Shown: in pieces, positions 8,506-16,485 of the stretch | Layout: the number at the start of each line of letters is the position of its first letter | Position numbering within the stretch: position 1 is the stretch's first letter | NCBI RefSeq assembly: GCF_000420345.1 | Contig: NZ_ATUT01000018.1 | Location: 1-40,018 of the forward strand | Direction: 5' to 3' | DNA from: Faecalicoccus pleomorphus DSM 20574 | GTDB lineage: Bacteria; Bacillota_I; Bacilli_A; Erysipelotrichales; Erysipelotrichaceae | DNA length: 40,018 nucleotides | Notes under the pieces: generated by a model | The model's database searches: none | Told to the model about the DNA's origin: nothing | The model's input: only the letters and a program-made list of their open reading frames with translations | Made by a program: the position numbers and the translations under genes

Positions 8506-9665
8506 TAAAACATTTTACTTATTCCACAGGTCAATTTGCAAAACTTGCAAATGTGACGGAACGTACTATTCGATATTATGACAAAATAGGGTTGTTAAAA
8601 CCCTCTTTTGTTATGGAAAATGGATATAGAAAATATACAAAGTCTGATTTATTAAAGCTTCAAAAGATATTATCTTTAAAACATATGGGCTTTTCATTAG
8701 AAGAAATTTACCCTATGGTTTCTAAGGAGCAAAATGTTAAAGAATCTTTTTCCATGCAAGTTGATCTATTGGATAGTCAAATTAAACATTTACAAGTGAT
8801 TCGAGATTCTATGGAATCTTTCGTACAAAATGTAGATGAAAAAAATATAGATTGGAATCAAATTATTTCTTTATTACAGATGTTTGATATTGAGTCTAGT
8901 ATTGTAGAGCAGTATAAAAATTCTAATAATTTGAATGTCAGAATTTCTTTACATGATCAATTTTCAACTAATAAGACAGGATGGTTTAATTGGTTATTTA
9001 ATCAGATAGATTTTTCAAAAGTGAATCGTTTATTAGAAATAGGTTGTGGTAATGGTAAACTCTGGGAAAAGAGAAACATTGATTTAAGGAATCGTGAGAT
9101 ATTTTTATCAGATATTTCTGAAGGTATGGTTCATGAGGTAAGAAAGAAACTAGGTAAAGATTACAATTGTATTGTAGCGGACTGCCAAGCGATTCCTTTT
9201 AAAGATGGTTATTTTGATTCAGTTATCGCAAATCATGTTCTATTCTATATACAAAATCTAGAAAAAGGTTTATCTGAAATATGTAGAGTTTTAAAAGATA
9301 ATGGTATTTTCTATTGTAGTACTTATGGTAAGGAACATATGAAAGAAATCACTGAACTTGTACAATATTTCGATTCTAAAGTTGAGTTATCACAAAATAG
9401 ATTATTTGATATTTTTGGAATAGAAAATGGCGAAAAAATTTTAAAAAACTATTTTAAATCTGTTCGGTTTATTCCATACGAAGATTCTTTAATAGTTGAT
9501 AAAGCTCAACCTTTAGTAGATTATATTATGAGTTGTCATGGAAATCAGAATGAGATATTAGGTCCTAAAATATCTAAATTCAAGGAATATGTAGAATCAA
9601 TTATTTCGAAAAAAAATAGTATTAAAATTTCAAAACATACTGGATTATTTATTTGTTCAAAATAA
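8502..9665 (+). CDS. MerR-family regulator fused to a class I SAM-dependent methyltransferase
   Basis: 387 residues. Residues 5-70 are a MerR winged helix (Y-S-T-G-Q-F-A-K-L-A, then V-T-E-R-T-I-R-Y-Y-D-K-I-G-L-L-K-P). Residues about 80-130 look like the dimerisation coiled coil. From about 145 there is a methyltransferase: motif I L-L-E-I-G-C-G-N-G at 177-185, acidic L-S-D-I-S-E-G-M at 202-209, motif II around A-D-C-Q-A-I-P-F, then N-H-V-L-F-Y and R-V-L-K-D-N-G. In MerR proteins the C-terminal domain senses the signal. Here the sensor is an apparent methyltransferase, so it may bind or modify a small molecule. The start overlaps the previous stop (ATGA), so the gene has no private promoter. 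A MerR-type operator lies 7 bases after its stop, in front of rmlA. Confidence 0.9.
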   Translation: MIKHFTYSTGQFAKLANVTERTIRYYDKIGLLKPSFVMENGYRKYTKSDLLKLQKILSLKHMGFSLEEIYPMVSKEQNVKESFSMQVDLLDSQIKHLQVIRDSMESFVQNVDEKNIDWNQIISLLQMFDIESSIVEQYKNSNNLNVRISLHDQFSTNKTGWFNWLFNQIDFSKVNRLLEIGCGNGKLWEKRNIDLRNREIFLSDISEGMVHEVRKKLGKDYNCIVADCQAIPFKDGYFDSVIANHVLFYIQNLEKGLSEICRVLKDNGIFYCSTYGKEHMKEITELVQYFDSKVELSQNRLFDIFGIENGEKILKNYFKSVRFIPYEDSLIVDKAQPLVDYIMSCHGNQNEILGPKISKFKEYVESIISKKNSIKISKHTGLFICSK

Positions 9666-9668
9666 TCC

Positions 9669-9699
9669 TTGACCCTTACGTTACGTAAGGGTTTATTAT
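9669..9699 (+). promoter_or_regulatory. MerR-type promoter/operator controlling rmlA and genes downstream
   Basis: TTGACC at 9669-9674, a 19-base spacer, and TATTAT at 9694-9699. A 19-20 base spacer is the mark of MerR-activated promoters. A perfect dyad fills the spacer: ACCCTTACG (9672-9680), TTA, CGTAAGGGT (9684-9692). It is 21 bases long and starts at the A of the -35 box, the same geometry as the CueR-controlled copA promoter. The core CTTACGTTACGTAAG also resembles the TipA operator. The dyad could fold as a 9-bp RNA hairpin followed by TTATTATTA, so partial termination of upstream transcripts is an alternative or additional role. The rmlA ribosome site (AGGAGG) follows. Confidence 0.8.
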
Positions 9700-9728
9700 T
9701 ATGATACAATATTATAGGAGGATATCTA

Positions 9729-10628
9729 ATGAAAGGCATTATTTTGGCTGGTGGTAGTGGTACACGTTTGTATCCATTAACAAAAGTAACCAGTAAACAG
9801 TTATTACCTATTTATGACAAACCGATGATTTATTATCCTATGTCTATTTTAATGCAAGCTGGTATTCGGGAAATTTTAATTATTTCTACACCAGATGATA
9901 CACCGAGATTTAAAGAACTATTAGGAGATGGTCATCAATTTGGTATTGAGCTTTCTTATAAAGTACAACCAAGTCCGGATGGATTGGCACAAGCTTTTAT
10001 TTTAGGCGAAGAATTTATTGGAAATGATTCGTGTGCCATGATTTTAGGGGATAATATTTTCCATGGTCATGGTTTGACAAAACGATTGCGTGCAGCTGCC
10101 AGAAAAGAAAGCGGTGCGACTGTATTTGGCTATTATGTAGAAGATCCAGAACGCTTTGGTGTTGTTGAGTTTGATGAAAATGGAAAAGCGGTTTCTTTGG
10201 AAGAAAAACCGGCTCATCCAAAATCAAATTATGCGGTTACTGGTCTATACTTCTATGATAATAAAGTTGTAGAATATGCTAAAAATTTAAAACCAAGTGC
10301 TCGTGGGGAATTAGAGATTACGGATTTAAACCGTATTTATCTTGAAAACAACGAACTTAATGTAACATTGCTTGGTGATGGATTTACATGGTTAGATACG
10401 GGAACGCATGAATCTTTAGTAGATGCGACTAATTTTGTGAAAACAATTGAAGAACATCAACATAGAAAGATTGCTTGTTTAGAGGAAATTGCTTATGACA
10501 ATGGATGGATTACGTTAAAACAGTTAGAAGAAACGTATGAAATTTATAAGAAAAACCAGTATGGCGCTTATTTAAAGAAAATCATGGATCGTAAGTATAT
10601 CAAAGGTGAGGAGGAATTTGTAGGATGA
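9729..10628 (+). CDS. rmlA: Glucose-1-phosphate thymidylyltransferase
   Basis: First enzyme of dTDP-L-rhamnose synthesis: glucose-1-phosphate plus dTTP gives dTDP-glucose. 299 residues, the standard length of the RmlA family. The nucleotide-binding signature [11 protein letters not shown] is at residues 8-18, followed by the [11 protein letters not shown] motif. E-K-P (about residue 158-160) and the metal-binding D-T-G-T-H near 225 are also present. The start is set by AGGAGG about 8 bases upstream. The stop overlaps the rmlC start (ATGA). Transcription probably begins at the MerR-type promoter just upstream. Confidence 0.97.
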   Translation: MKGIILAGGSGTRLYPLTKVTSKQLLPIYDKPMIYYPMSILMQAGIREILIISTPDDTPRFKELLGDGHQFGIELSYKVQPSPDGLAQAFILGEEFIGNDSCAMILGDNIFHGHGLTKRLRAAARKESGATVFGYYVEDPERFGVVEFDENGKAVSLEEKPAHPKSNYAVTGLYFYDNKVVEYAKNLKPSARGELEITDLNRIYLENNELNVTLLGDGFTWLDTGTHESLVDATNFVKTIEEHQHRKIACLEEIAYDNGWITLKQLEETYEIYKKNQYGAYLKKIMDRKYIKGEEEFVG

Positions 10629-11194
10629 AAGTAACAGAAACAAAAATTCCCGGTGTATTGATTATTGATACAGATGTTTTTGGAGATCATAGAGGATATT
10701 TTACAGAAACGTATTCCAAACCAAAATATGAAAAATTAGGGGTGACTGTAGATTTTGTACAGGACAATATGTCTTTTAGTGCACAACAAGGAACATTAAG
10801 AGGACTTCACTGGCAAAATCCGCCTTATGCACAATCAAAACTGGTGTCTTGTTCAAAGGGCAAAGTTATTGATGTAGCTGTAGATATTCGTAAAGGTAGT
10901 CCTACCTATGGGCAATGGGTCAGCGTAGAACTGAGTGAAGAAAATCATCGTCAATTCTTTATTCCACAGGGATTTGCACATGGATTCTTAACTTTAACAC
11001 CAGATGTAGAATTCCGTTATAAAGTTGATAATGTCTATAACAAAGAATCTGAAGGTGGGATGCGATATGACGATCCAACAGTGAATGTAGACTGGGGTCA
11101 ATTATTAAATGGTATCGAACCTGTATTAAGCGTAAAAGATCAAACAGGTCCAACACTAGAAAAATCGAATAATCAGTTTGTATATGAAGGATAA
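10625..11194 (+). CDS. rmlC: dTDP-4-dehydrorhamnose 3,5-epimerase
   Basis: Third step of the dTDP-rhamnose pathway: double epimerisation of the 4-keto-6-deoxy sugar at C3 and C5. 189 residues, normal for the cupin-fold RmlC family. The catalytic histidine 62 lies in G-T-L-R-G-L-H-W-Q, the catalytic tyrosine is about residue 132 (E-F-R-Y-K-V-D), and the F-I-P-Q-G-F-A-H-G motif is at about 112-120. It is coupled to rmlA by a 4-base overlap. A lipoprotein gene follows after 3 bases, interrupting the usual rmlA-C-B order. Confidence 0.97.
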   Translation: MKVTETKIPGVLIIDTDVFGDHRGYFTETYSKPKYEKLGVTVDFVQDNMSFSAQQGTLRGLHWQNPPYAQSKLVSCSKGKVIDVAVDIRKGSPTYGQWVSVELSEENHRQFFIPQGFAHGFLTLTPDVEFRYKVDNVYNKESEGGMRYDDPTVNVDWGQLLNGIEPVLSVKDQTGPTLEKSNNQFVYEG

Positions 11195-11197
11195 AAA

Positions 11198-12259
11198 ATG
11201 AACAAGAAAAATAAACATAATAAACTTTTTAAAAGCTTATTTGTTGTAATGGTACTATCATTATCTTTAATTGGTTGTGGAAAAAGTACAGAAGCACTAG
11301 TTAAAGAAAAGTTGGAATCTTATGAAGAAGTAGCTGGTAATAAAGATAAAGAATTCAATGGGTTGGAATTTAAAGTGAATTCGGATATAGAAGCAAAATC
11401 AGATTATTACTATCCAGTAGATGAAGATACAAAGTATCCGATTGTAACTTTTGATTTAAAGGATTCTGAGACAGATTTTACAGAATCGTCAGAAAGTACT
11501 CTTGAATCTGCTATAAAAGGAAATGAAAACCAACTTTGGAATAGTGAAGATGAAGTTTCTGAATATTCTATTGATACAGAGGATTTAGAAGGAATAGAGT
11601 GCTTTGAAGCAACTTATACAGTGCAGTTGAATGATGAAGAATTACCAGAAGATGTATTAAGTCCGAATTTAAAGGTAGATGCTTTCTATATTCCAACGCA
11701 TAGTGGGTTATATAAGGCCGCAATTTATACGTATCAAGAGGATGAAAATGATTATAAATTTGATGATTTTATAGAATCATTCAAGATTAAGGATTTACAG
11801 GATTATACGAATAATCAGAAACAAGAACGATTAAAGACAGAAGAATTAGATAAATTAAAATCTCAAATCAATGCGATTACTTGTCTAGATGGTGCAAATG
11901 AACAGGAAAAACAGATATTTGATACAAGAAAGCAAGAAGCATTAAAGTTAATCGCAAATAGGGCATCTACTGATGAAATCAATGCGGCTAAAGAGCAGTT
12001 AAATACAACAAATTCAGATATACAAGCTCGCATTGACCGAGATAAAGCAGCAGAGGAAGAAGCTGCACGTATTCAACAACAGCAACAACAAGCAGCAGCT
12101 GCAAGAAATTCTCAAACGCAAAACAGTGGTGGAATCACGGGGAATACAATTGGGGGATATCTTTGTGTAGATGGAACCAATGTAGGAAATGCCGATCCAC
12201 ATGCCAAAGGTCGGGCAAATGCTTGTTATGGACATGGTGGATTTGCGATAAATCATTAA
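11198..12259 (+). CDS. Lipoprotein with coiled coil and small Cys-rich C-terminal domain, in the rml operon
   Basis: 353 residues. A basic N-terminus, hydrophobic stretch and lipobox L-I-G-C indicate a lipoprotein with the modified cysteine near residue 27. Residues about 30-205 are an acidic globular domain I do not recognise. Residues about 210-300 are charged and helical, ending in an A-A-E-E-E-A-A-R-I-Q-Q-Q linker. The last 35 residues (G-G-Y-L-C-V-D-G-T ... A-C-Y-G-H-G-G-F) have two cysteines and an H-G-G end. This is reminiscent of small modules such as DUF3761 (C-x-D-G-T ... C-x-x-H-G-G), but that is only a resemblance. It sits between rmlC and rmlB with 3-base and 16-base gaps, so it is made with the rhamnose enzymes. 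It may act in assembly or display of the polymer; no function is established. Confidence 0.85.
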   Translation: MNKKNKHNKLFKSLFVVMVLSLSLIGCGKSTEALVKEKLESYEEVAGNKDKEFNGLEFKVNSDIEAKSDYYYPVDEDTKYPIVTFDLKDSETDFTESSESTLESAIKGNENQLWNSEDEVSEYSIDTEDLEGIECFEATYTVQLNDEELPEDVLSPNLKVDAFYIPTHSGLYKAAIYTYQEDENDYKFDDFIESFKIKDLQDYTNNQKQERLKTEELDKLKSQINAITCLDGANEQEKQIFDTRKQEALKLIANRASTDEINAAKEQLNTTNSDIQARIDRDKAAEEEAARIQQQQQQAAAARNSQTQNSGGITGNTIGGYLCVDGTNVGNADPHAKGRANACYGHGGFAINH

Positions 12260-12275
12260 TAGGAGGATAAATAAC

Positions 12276-13310
12276 ATGAAATTTTTAATCACAGGAGGAG
12301 CTGGATTTATTGGTGGAAACTTTGTTCACTATATGGTGAATAAATATCCGGAAGATATGATTGTTAACTTAGATAAATTAACATATGCAGGGAACTTGGA
12401 AACTTGTAAACCAGTTGAAGATAAACCGAATTATAAGTTTATAAAAGGAGATATTGCCGATAGAGAATTTATCTTTGATTTATTTGAAAAAGAGAAATTT
12501 GATGTCGTTGTTAATTTTGCGGCAGAAAGCCATGTAGATAGAAGTATTGAAGATCCTGAAATCTTTGTAAAGACAAATGTAATGGGAACAACTACGTTAT
12601 TAGATGCTTGTGTAAAATATGGAATCAAACGTTATCATCAAGTATCTACAGATGAAGTCTATGGAGATCTTCCATTAGATAGACCTGATTTATTCTTTAC
12701 AGAAGAAACACCATTACATACTTCAAGTCCTTACTCCAGTGCTAAAGCCAGTGCTGATTTATTTGTACTTGCATATCACAGAACATATGGACTTCCAGTA
12801 ACAATTTCTCGTTGTTCTAATAACTATGGGCCTTATCATTTCCCAGAGAAATTAATTCCATTGATTATTTCTCGTGCGTTAAATGATGAAACGATTCCAG
12901 TATATGGAACAGGTGAAAATGTACGTGACTGGCTGCATGTATATGATCATTGTACAGCTATTGATTTAATTGTTCGTAAAGGCCGTGAAGGGGAAGTATA
13001 TAATGTCGGAGGACATAATGAAAGAACAAACCTTCAAGTTGTTAAAACAGTATTAAAAGCTTTGAACAAACCAGAAAGTTTAATTACTTTTGTTGAAGAT
13101 CGAAAAGGGCATGATCGCCGTTATGCGATTGATCCAACAAAGTTAGAAACAGAATTAGGATGGGAACCTAAATATACATTCGATACAGGTATTCCAATGA
13201 CTATTCAATGGTATCTTGATAACAAAGAATGGTGGGAAAACATCATCAGTGGTGAATATCAGAATTACTTTGAAAAGATGTATGTAGAAAAAGGAAGAGC
13301 AGAGAAGTAG
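12276..13310 (+). CDS. rmlB: dTDP-glucose 4,6-dehydratase
   Basis: Second step of dTDP-rhamnose synthesis, an NAD-dependent extended short-chain dehydrogenase/reductase. 344 residues. The Rossmann motif G-G-A-G-F-I-G-G is at residues 7-14. The catalytic T-D-E triad is in V-S-T-D-E-V-Y-G (about 125-132) and Y-S-S-A-K follows at about 153-157. N-F-A-A-E-S-H-V-D-R-S is the usual substrate-side motif. The ribosome site AGGAGG lies 10 bases upstream. A GT14 gene begins 1 base after its stop. Confidence 0.97.
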   Translation: MKFLITGGAGFIGGNFVHYMVNKYPEDMIVNLDKLTYAGNLETCKPVEDKPNYKFIKGDIADREFIFDLFEKEKFDVVVNFAAESHVDRSIEDPEIFVKTNVMGTTTLLDACVKYGIKRYHQVSTDEVYGDLPLDRPDLFFTEETPLHTSSPYSSAKASADLFVLAYHRTYGLPVTISRCSNNYGPYHFPEKLIPLIISRALNDETIPVYGTGENVRDWLHVYDHCTAIDLIVRKGREGEVYNVGGHNERTNLQVVKTVLKALNKPESLITFVEDRKGHDRRYAIDPTKLETELGWEPKYTFDTGIPMTIQWYLDNKEWWENIISGEYQNYFEKMYVEKGRAEK

Positions 13311-13311
13311 A

Positions 13312-14169
13312 ATGTTAAAACATGCTTTTATTATTAGCGTGCATAAAAATTTTGAGCAAATAAAACTCCTTGTTGGTTCTCTGTCATTCGGAGATGTTTT
13401 CCTTCATGTAGATTTAAAAAGTGATGAACTGTATCATAAACTATGTATGGAGTATAAAAACTCAAGTAATGTCAAAATCATTGAGAATAGAGTTAATGTA
13501 AATTGGTCAGGCTTTAGTCAGGTGGAAGCAACTTTAAATCTTTTGAAAGCTGTAAAGAAAAATCATAAGGAATATGATTATATTCATTTTATCAGTGGCC
13601 AAGATTTACTTTTGTTGTCTCCTAAAAAATTAGATAGTTTTATTGAAAATCATGGAAAAGGAAAAGAATTTATAGACATTGAAGATATTGGAAATTACAA
13701 GTGGAGAGTGAAATGCTTTAATTTTTTTAGAGAGAATCCTAAAAATAGAACACTAACTTATCGAGGAATAGATATTCTTTTAAGGCTTATTCAATTACCT
13801 TTTATACGTAGGCATAACCTTCAAAACAATAAGCTATATAAAGGTTCGTCTTGGTTTAGTATTACCTCAGATTTCTTAACGTATGTAATTAAAGTGGTCG
13901 AAGGCACGGATTATGTGCAGCAATTTCGTTACACTGCTTGCCCTGATGAGCATTTCTTTCAGATACTGGCTATGAATTCAGAATTTAAGCATTGTATAGT
14001 ATCGAATAATTTTCGATATGTTGTTTTTGAGAAGTTGAATCCTAGCCCTAAAACGCTAACCATGGAAGACTATCCTAACTTTATGAATGGGAATTACATG
14101 TTTGCTAGAAAGTTTGATTGGAATAAGGATAAGGACGTCATATATCAAGTATTGAAAGATGTTCGATAA
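13312..14169 (+). CDS. Core-2/I-branching-type beta-1,6-N-acetylglucosaminyltransferase family (GT14)
   Basis: 285 residues. The opening H-A-F-I-I-S-V-H-K, F-L-H-V-D-L-K-S-D, V-N-W-S-G-F-S-Q-V-E-A-T-L-N-L-L, F-I-S-G-Q-D-L-L-L, S-S-W-F-S-I-T and P-D-E-H-F-F-Q form the conserved series of the Branch family (GT14). Bacterial members are found in capsule and exopolysaccharide loci. The protein is soluble and probably cytoplasmic. The family name suggests a branching HexNAc or xylose transfer, but bacterial members are diverse and the sugar is not predictable. It follows rmlB almost without a gap. Confidence 0.88.
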   Translation: MLKHAFIISVHKNFEQIKLLVGSLSFGDVFLHVDLKSDELYHKLCMEYKNSSNVKIIENRVNVNWSGFSQVEATLNLLKAVKKNHKEYDYIHFISGQDLLLLSPKKLDSFIENHGKGKEFIDIEDIGNYKWRVKCFNFFRENPKNRTLTYRGIDILLRLIQLPFIRRHNLQNNKLYKGSSWFSITSDFLTYVIKVVEGTDYVQQFRYTACPDEHFFQILAMNSEFKHCIVSNNFRYVVFEKLNPSPKTLTMEDYPNFMNGNYMFARKFDWNKDKDVIYQVLKDVR

Positions 14170-14265
14170 AATCTTTTTACTGAAAGGTAATATTTCAATA
14201 TGTAAAAAAAGCTTTAATTAATATATTTGCGATATTTGATTGAGAAAAAAGGTGTATATATAAGT

Positions 14266-15552
14266 ATGTTACAAAAAGTTTTGAAATTTGCGTTAAATGC
14301 AGACGAAAAAAATATATTAAAAAGAAGTGTTTTTTGGAATATGTTAGCAAGCACTTTAACCGGATTTATAACAGCAATTATTGTTTTTTTTGTTACTAGA
14401 ATAAATGGAGTAGGAGTTGCGGGAATAATCAATATTGCGTCAGCGTACGGGTATCAATGTTTAACCTTAGGATCATTTGGAGTAAGAAATTTACAATCAT
14501 CAGATGTTAAATATCAATACCAGTATAGTGATTATTTTTACCATCGTATTATTACTTCTGTATTAATGTACTTGCTGTTAATATATTACTCTTTTTGCTC
14601 TGGATATACTTTGGAAAAAGCAATCGTAATTTTTTTATTTGGATTATTTAAAAGTGTTGATGCTATTGAAGATGTATATCATGGAGAATATCAAAGAAAC
14701 AGTAGATTAGATGTTGGCTCGATTTATATCACTCTTAGACAATTAGCTTCGTTGGTTTTATTCGTAATCACACTTATTTTAACCAAAAGCATCATCCTCT
14801 CTTTATTTTTAATGACTTTGGCATCTTTTATCTTATTTATAAGTTTGAATAAAGTAACTCTTCCTATTTTTTTTAAAGGTGAGAAAAGAGTCGATTGGTT
14901 AAAAATTAAGGAGTTGTTTATTGCAACACTTCCATTGTGCATTGCTAGTTTTATAAGTATGTACCTTAGTAACTCTCCGAAATACGCTTTGGATAATTTG
15001 CCAAATTCAGATGAACTTCAAGGATATTTTGGAATATTGTCTATGCCTGTTTTTACAATAAATTTAATTAGTAATATGATTTTTAGACCTTTAATTACAA
15101 AAATCTCAATTTATTGGAATGAGAATAAAATTAATTCCTTTATAAAGATTACTGTTATTCAATTTATTTTTACGATTGTTTTAACTTTTGTGATAACATG
15201 TTTCGGATATTTTATAGGTTTAAGATTGTTAGAAATAATTTTTGGATATCCTCTTATAGAATACATGTCTTCTTTTATTATTCTATTAATAGGTGGTGGA
15301 GCAATTACTTTAGCAAATTTACTTCTTTTATTATTAACAATAGTTCGAGCTCAAAATATAGCTTTGGTTGTCTACATTTTTGGTTTACTATTTGTTCTAT
15401 TCGGATCATCTACACTTGTAGATCAATATGGTGTTTTAGGAGCATCTATACTATATTTGATTGTTTGGATTATAGTAGGTATTGTTTCAATATTATTTTT
15501 AACTTTAATTATTATTAGAAGAAGGGATGGGAAATGCCTTGAAAAAAGTTAA
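14266..15552 (+). CDS. Wzx-like oligosaccharide flippase (MATE/MOP exporter superfamily)
   Basis: I start at ATG 14266, behind AAAGGTG; the frame is open from a TTG at 14227 that lacks a ribosome site. The 428-residue protein has 12-14 hydrophobic segments and the N-terminal pattern R-S-V-F-W-N-M-L-A-S-T-L-T-G-F typical of polysaccharide-biosynthesis flippases. It would flip an undecaprenyl-linked sugar or repeat unit. The locus also has an ABC exporter, so one attractive role is flipping the lipid-linked sugar made by the DPM1-like enzyme, as GacK does in group A Streptococcus. Its 3' end overlaps the next glycosyltransferase. Confidence 0.88.
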   Translation: MLQKVLKFALNADEKNILKRSVFWNMLASTLTGFITAIIVFFVTRINGVGVAGIINIASAYGYQCLTLGSFGVRNLQSSDVKYQYQYSDYFYHRIITSVLMYLLLIYYSFCSGYTLEKAIVIFLFGLFKSVDAIEDVYHGEYQRNSRLDVGSIYITLRQLASLVLFVITLILTKSIILSLFLMTLASFILFISLNKVTLPIFFKGEKRVDWLKIKELFIATLPLCIASFISMYLSNSPKYALDNLPNSDELQGYFGILSMPVFTINLISNMIFRPLITKISIYWNENKINSFIKITVIQFIFTIVLTFVITCFGYFIGLRLLEIIFGYPLIEYMSSFIILLIGGGAITLANLLLLLLTIVRAQNIALVVYIFGLLFVLFGSSTLVDQYGVLGASILYLIVWIIVGIVSILFLTLIIIRRRDGKCLEKS

Positions 15553-16471
15553 TGTTTTACTTTCCGTATATAATCCGAATAAAGACTTTTTAATACAGCA
15601 ATTAAAATCGATTGATAATCAAACCTATTCTAACATAGAAGTATTAGTTAATGATGATTGTTTGGAACACCGGTGCGATATTTCTATATTTAGAGATAAT
15701 CTTAAAAAGAAGCAATTTAAAATATTACCATATAGCGATAAAAATCTAAACTATCATAAATCATTTGAAAAATTAACAGCAAGTTCTGATGGTGATTATG
15801 TAGCGTATTGTGATCAGGATGACATATGGATGCCAGAAAAAATCGAAAAATGTGTAAAAGTTTTACAAACTGAAAAATCTTTGGCTGTTGCTTCGGATCG
15901 CCAAATAATTGATGAATATGGAAATGTTGTAATTTCCTCTGTAAGAAATGTGTCAAATAAGAATTATGACTCTTGGAATTCAGGGGATGATATTGCAAAA
16001 TACAATGTTTTTATTACATTTGCGGTGGGAATGAGCATCGTTGCAGATGGAACATTTGCTAGAAGCATAATTCCTTTTAATGACTATACAGGCCATGATA
16101 ATTGGATTTTATCATGCGCTTCTGTTGAAGGCAAAGTATCATTTATAAACGATACTTTAGTTCAGTACAGAAGACATGGAAAAAATGTAAGTGGAACTCT
16201 AAAAGGGATTCAGAAGAAAGAGGATTATTATAAAAATAGAGTTTTGTCTACTTCTAAAGCAATAGAGGTATTTTTGAAAAAATACCCAGATTACAAAGGA
16301 AATGATGAAATAATGTATTTTAATAATGCTAGAAAAAACAAAGATATATTAGGTCTGTGGAGATATCGTTATTTAGCTCCTGATATTGCTAGGTTTGAAA
16401 TTGTAATGAAATTAACACCATCAATTCTGTTTCCGTTATTAGTTAAAATAGCACAGAGGATGAATGGATAG
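15527..16471 (+). CDS. GT2 glycosyltransferase, probable rhamnosyltransferase (RgpB-like)
   Basis: 314 residues from ATG 15527. The in-frame TTG at 15539 has better-spaced upstream purines (GAAGGGATGGG) and is a fair alternative start. The GT-A fold opens N-V-L-L-S-V-Y-N-P-N-K-D, with Q-L-K-S-I-D-N-Q-T-Y-S-N-I-E-V and the metal site Y-C-D-Q-D-D-I-W-M-P-E-K-I, a form common in rhamnosyltransferases of the RgpB type. H-D-N-W and Y-R-R-H-G-K-N-V-S-G are usual late motifs. It overlaps the flippase gene by 26 bases and sits just before rmlD, which fits use of dTDP-rhamnose as donor. Donor and acceptor are inferred. Confidence 0.85.
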   Translation: MGNALKKVNVLLSVYNPNKDFLIQQLKSIDNQTYSNIEVLVNDDCLEHRCDISIFRDNLKKKQFKILPYSDKNLNYHKSFEKLTASSDGDYVAYCDQDDIWMPEKIEKCVKVLQTEKSLAVASDRQIIDEYGNVVISSVRNVSNKNYDSWNSGDDIAKYNVFITFAVGMSIVADGTFARSIIPFNDYTGHDNWILSCASVEGKVSFINDTLVQYRRHGKNVSGTLKGIQKKEDYYKNRVLSTSKAIEVFLKKYPDYKGNDEIMYFNNARKNKDILGLWRYRYLAPDIARFEIVMKLTPSILFPLLVKIAQRMNG

Positions 16472-16485
16472 AAAGAAGGTTAAGT

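Noticed and set aside
9672-9698. Dyad read only as an intrinsic terminator of the MerR-methyltransferase gene
   Set aside because: A 9-bp stem with a T-rich tail could terminate, but the exact -35, 19-base spacer, -10 and 21-base dyad register matches MerR promoters too well. Partial termination may still occur.
15198-15518. Open frame of 106 codons inside the flippase gene
   Set aside because: Another-frame reading of an AT-rich membrane gene; no ribosome site and a composition of Phe/Ser/Tyr typical of shadow frames.
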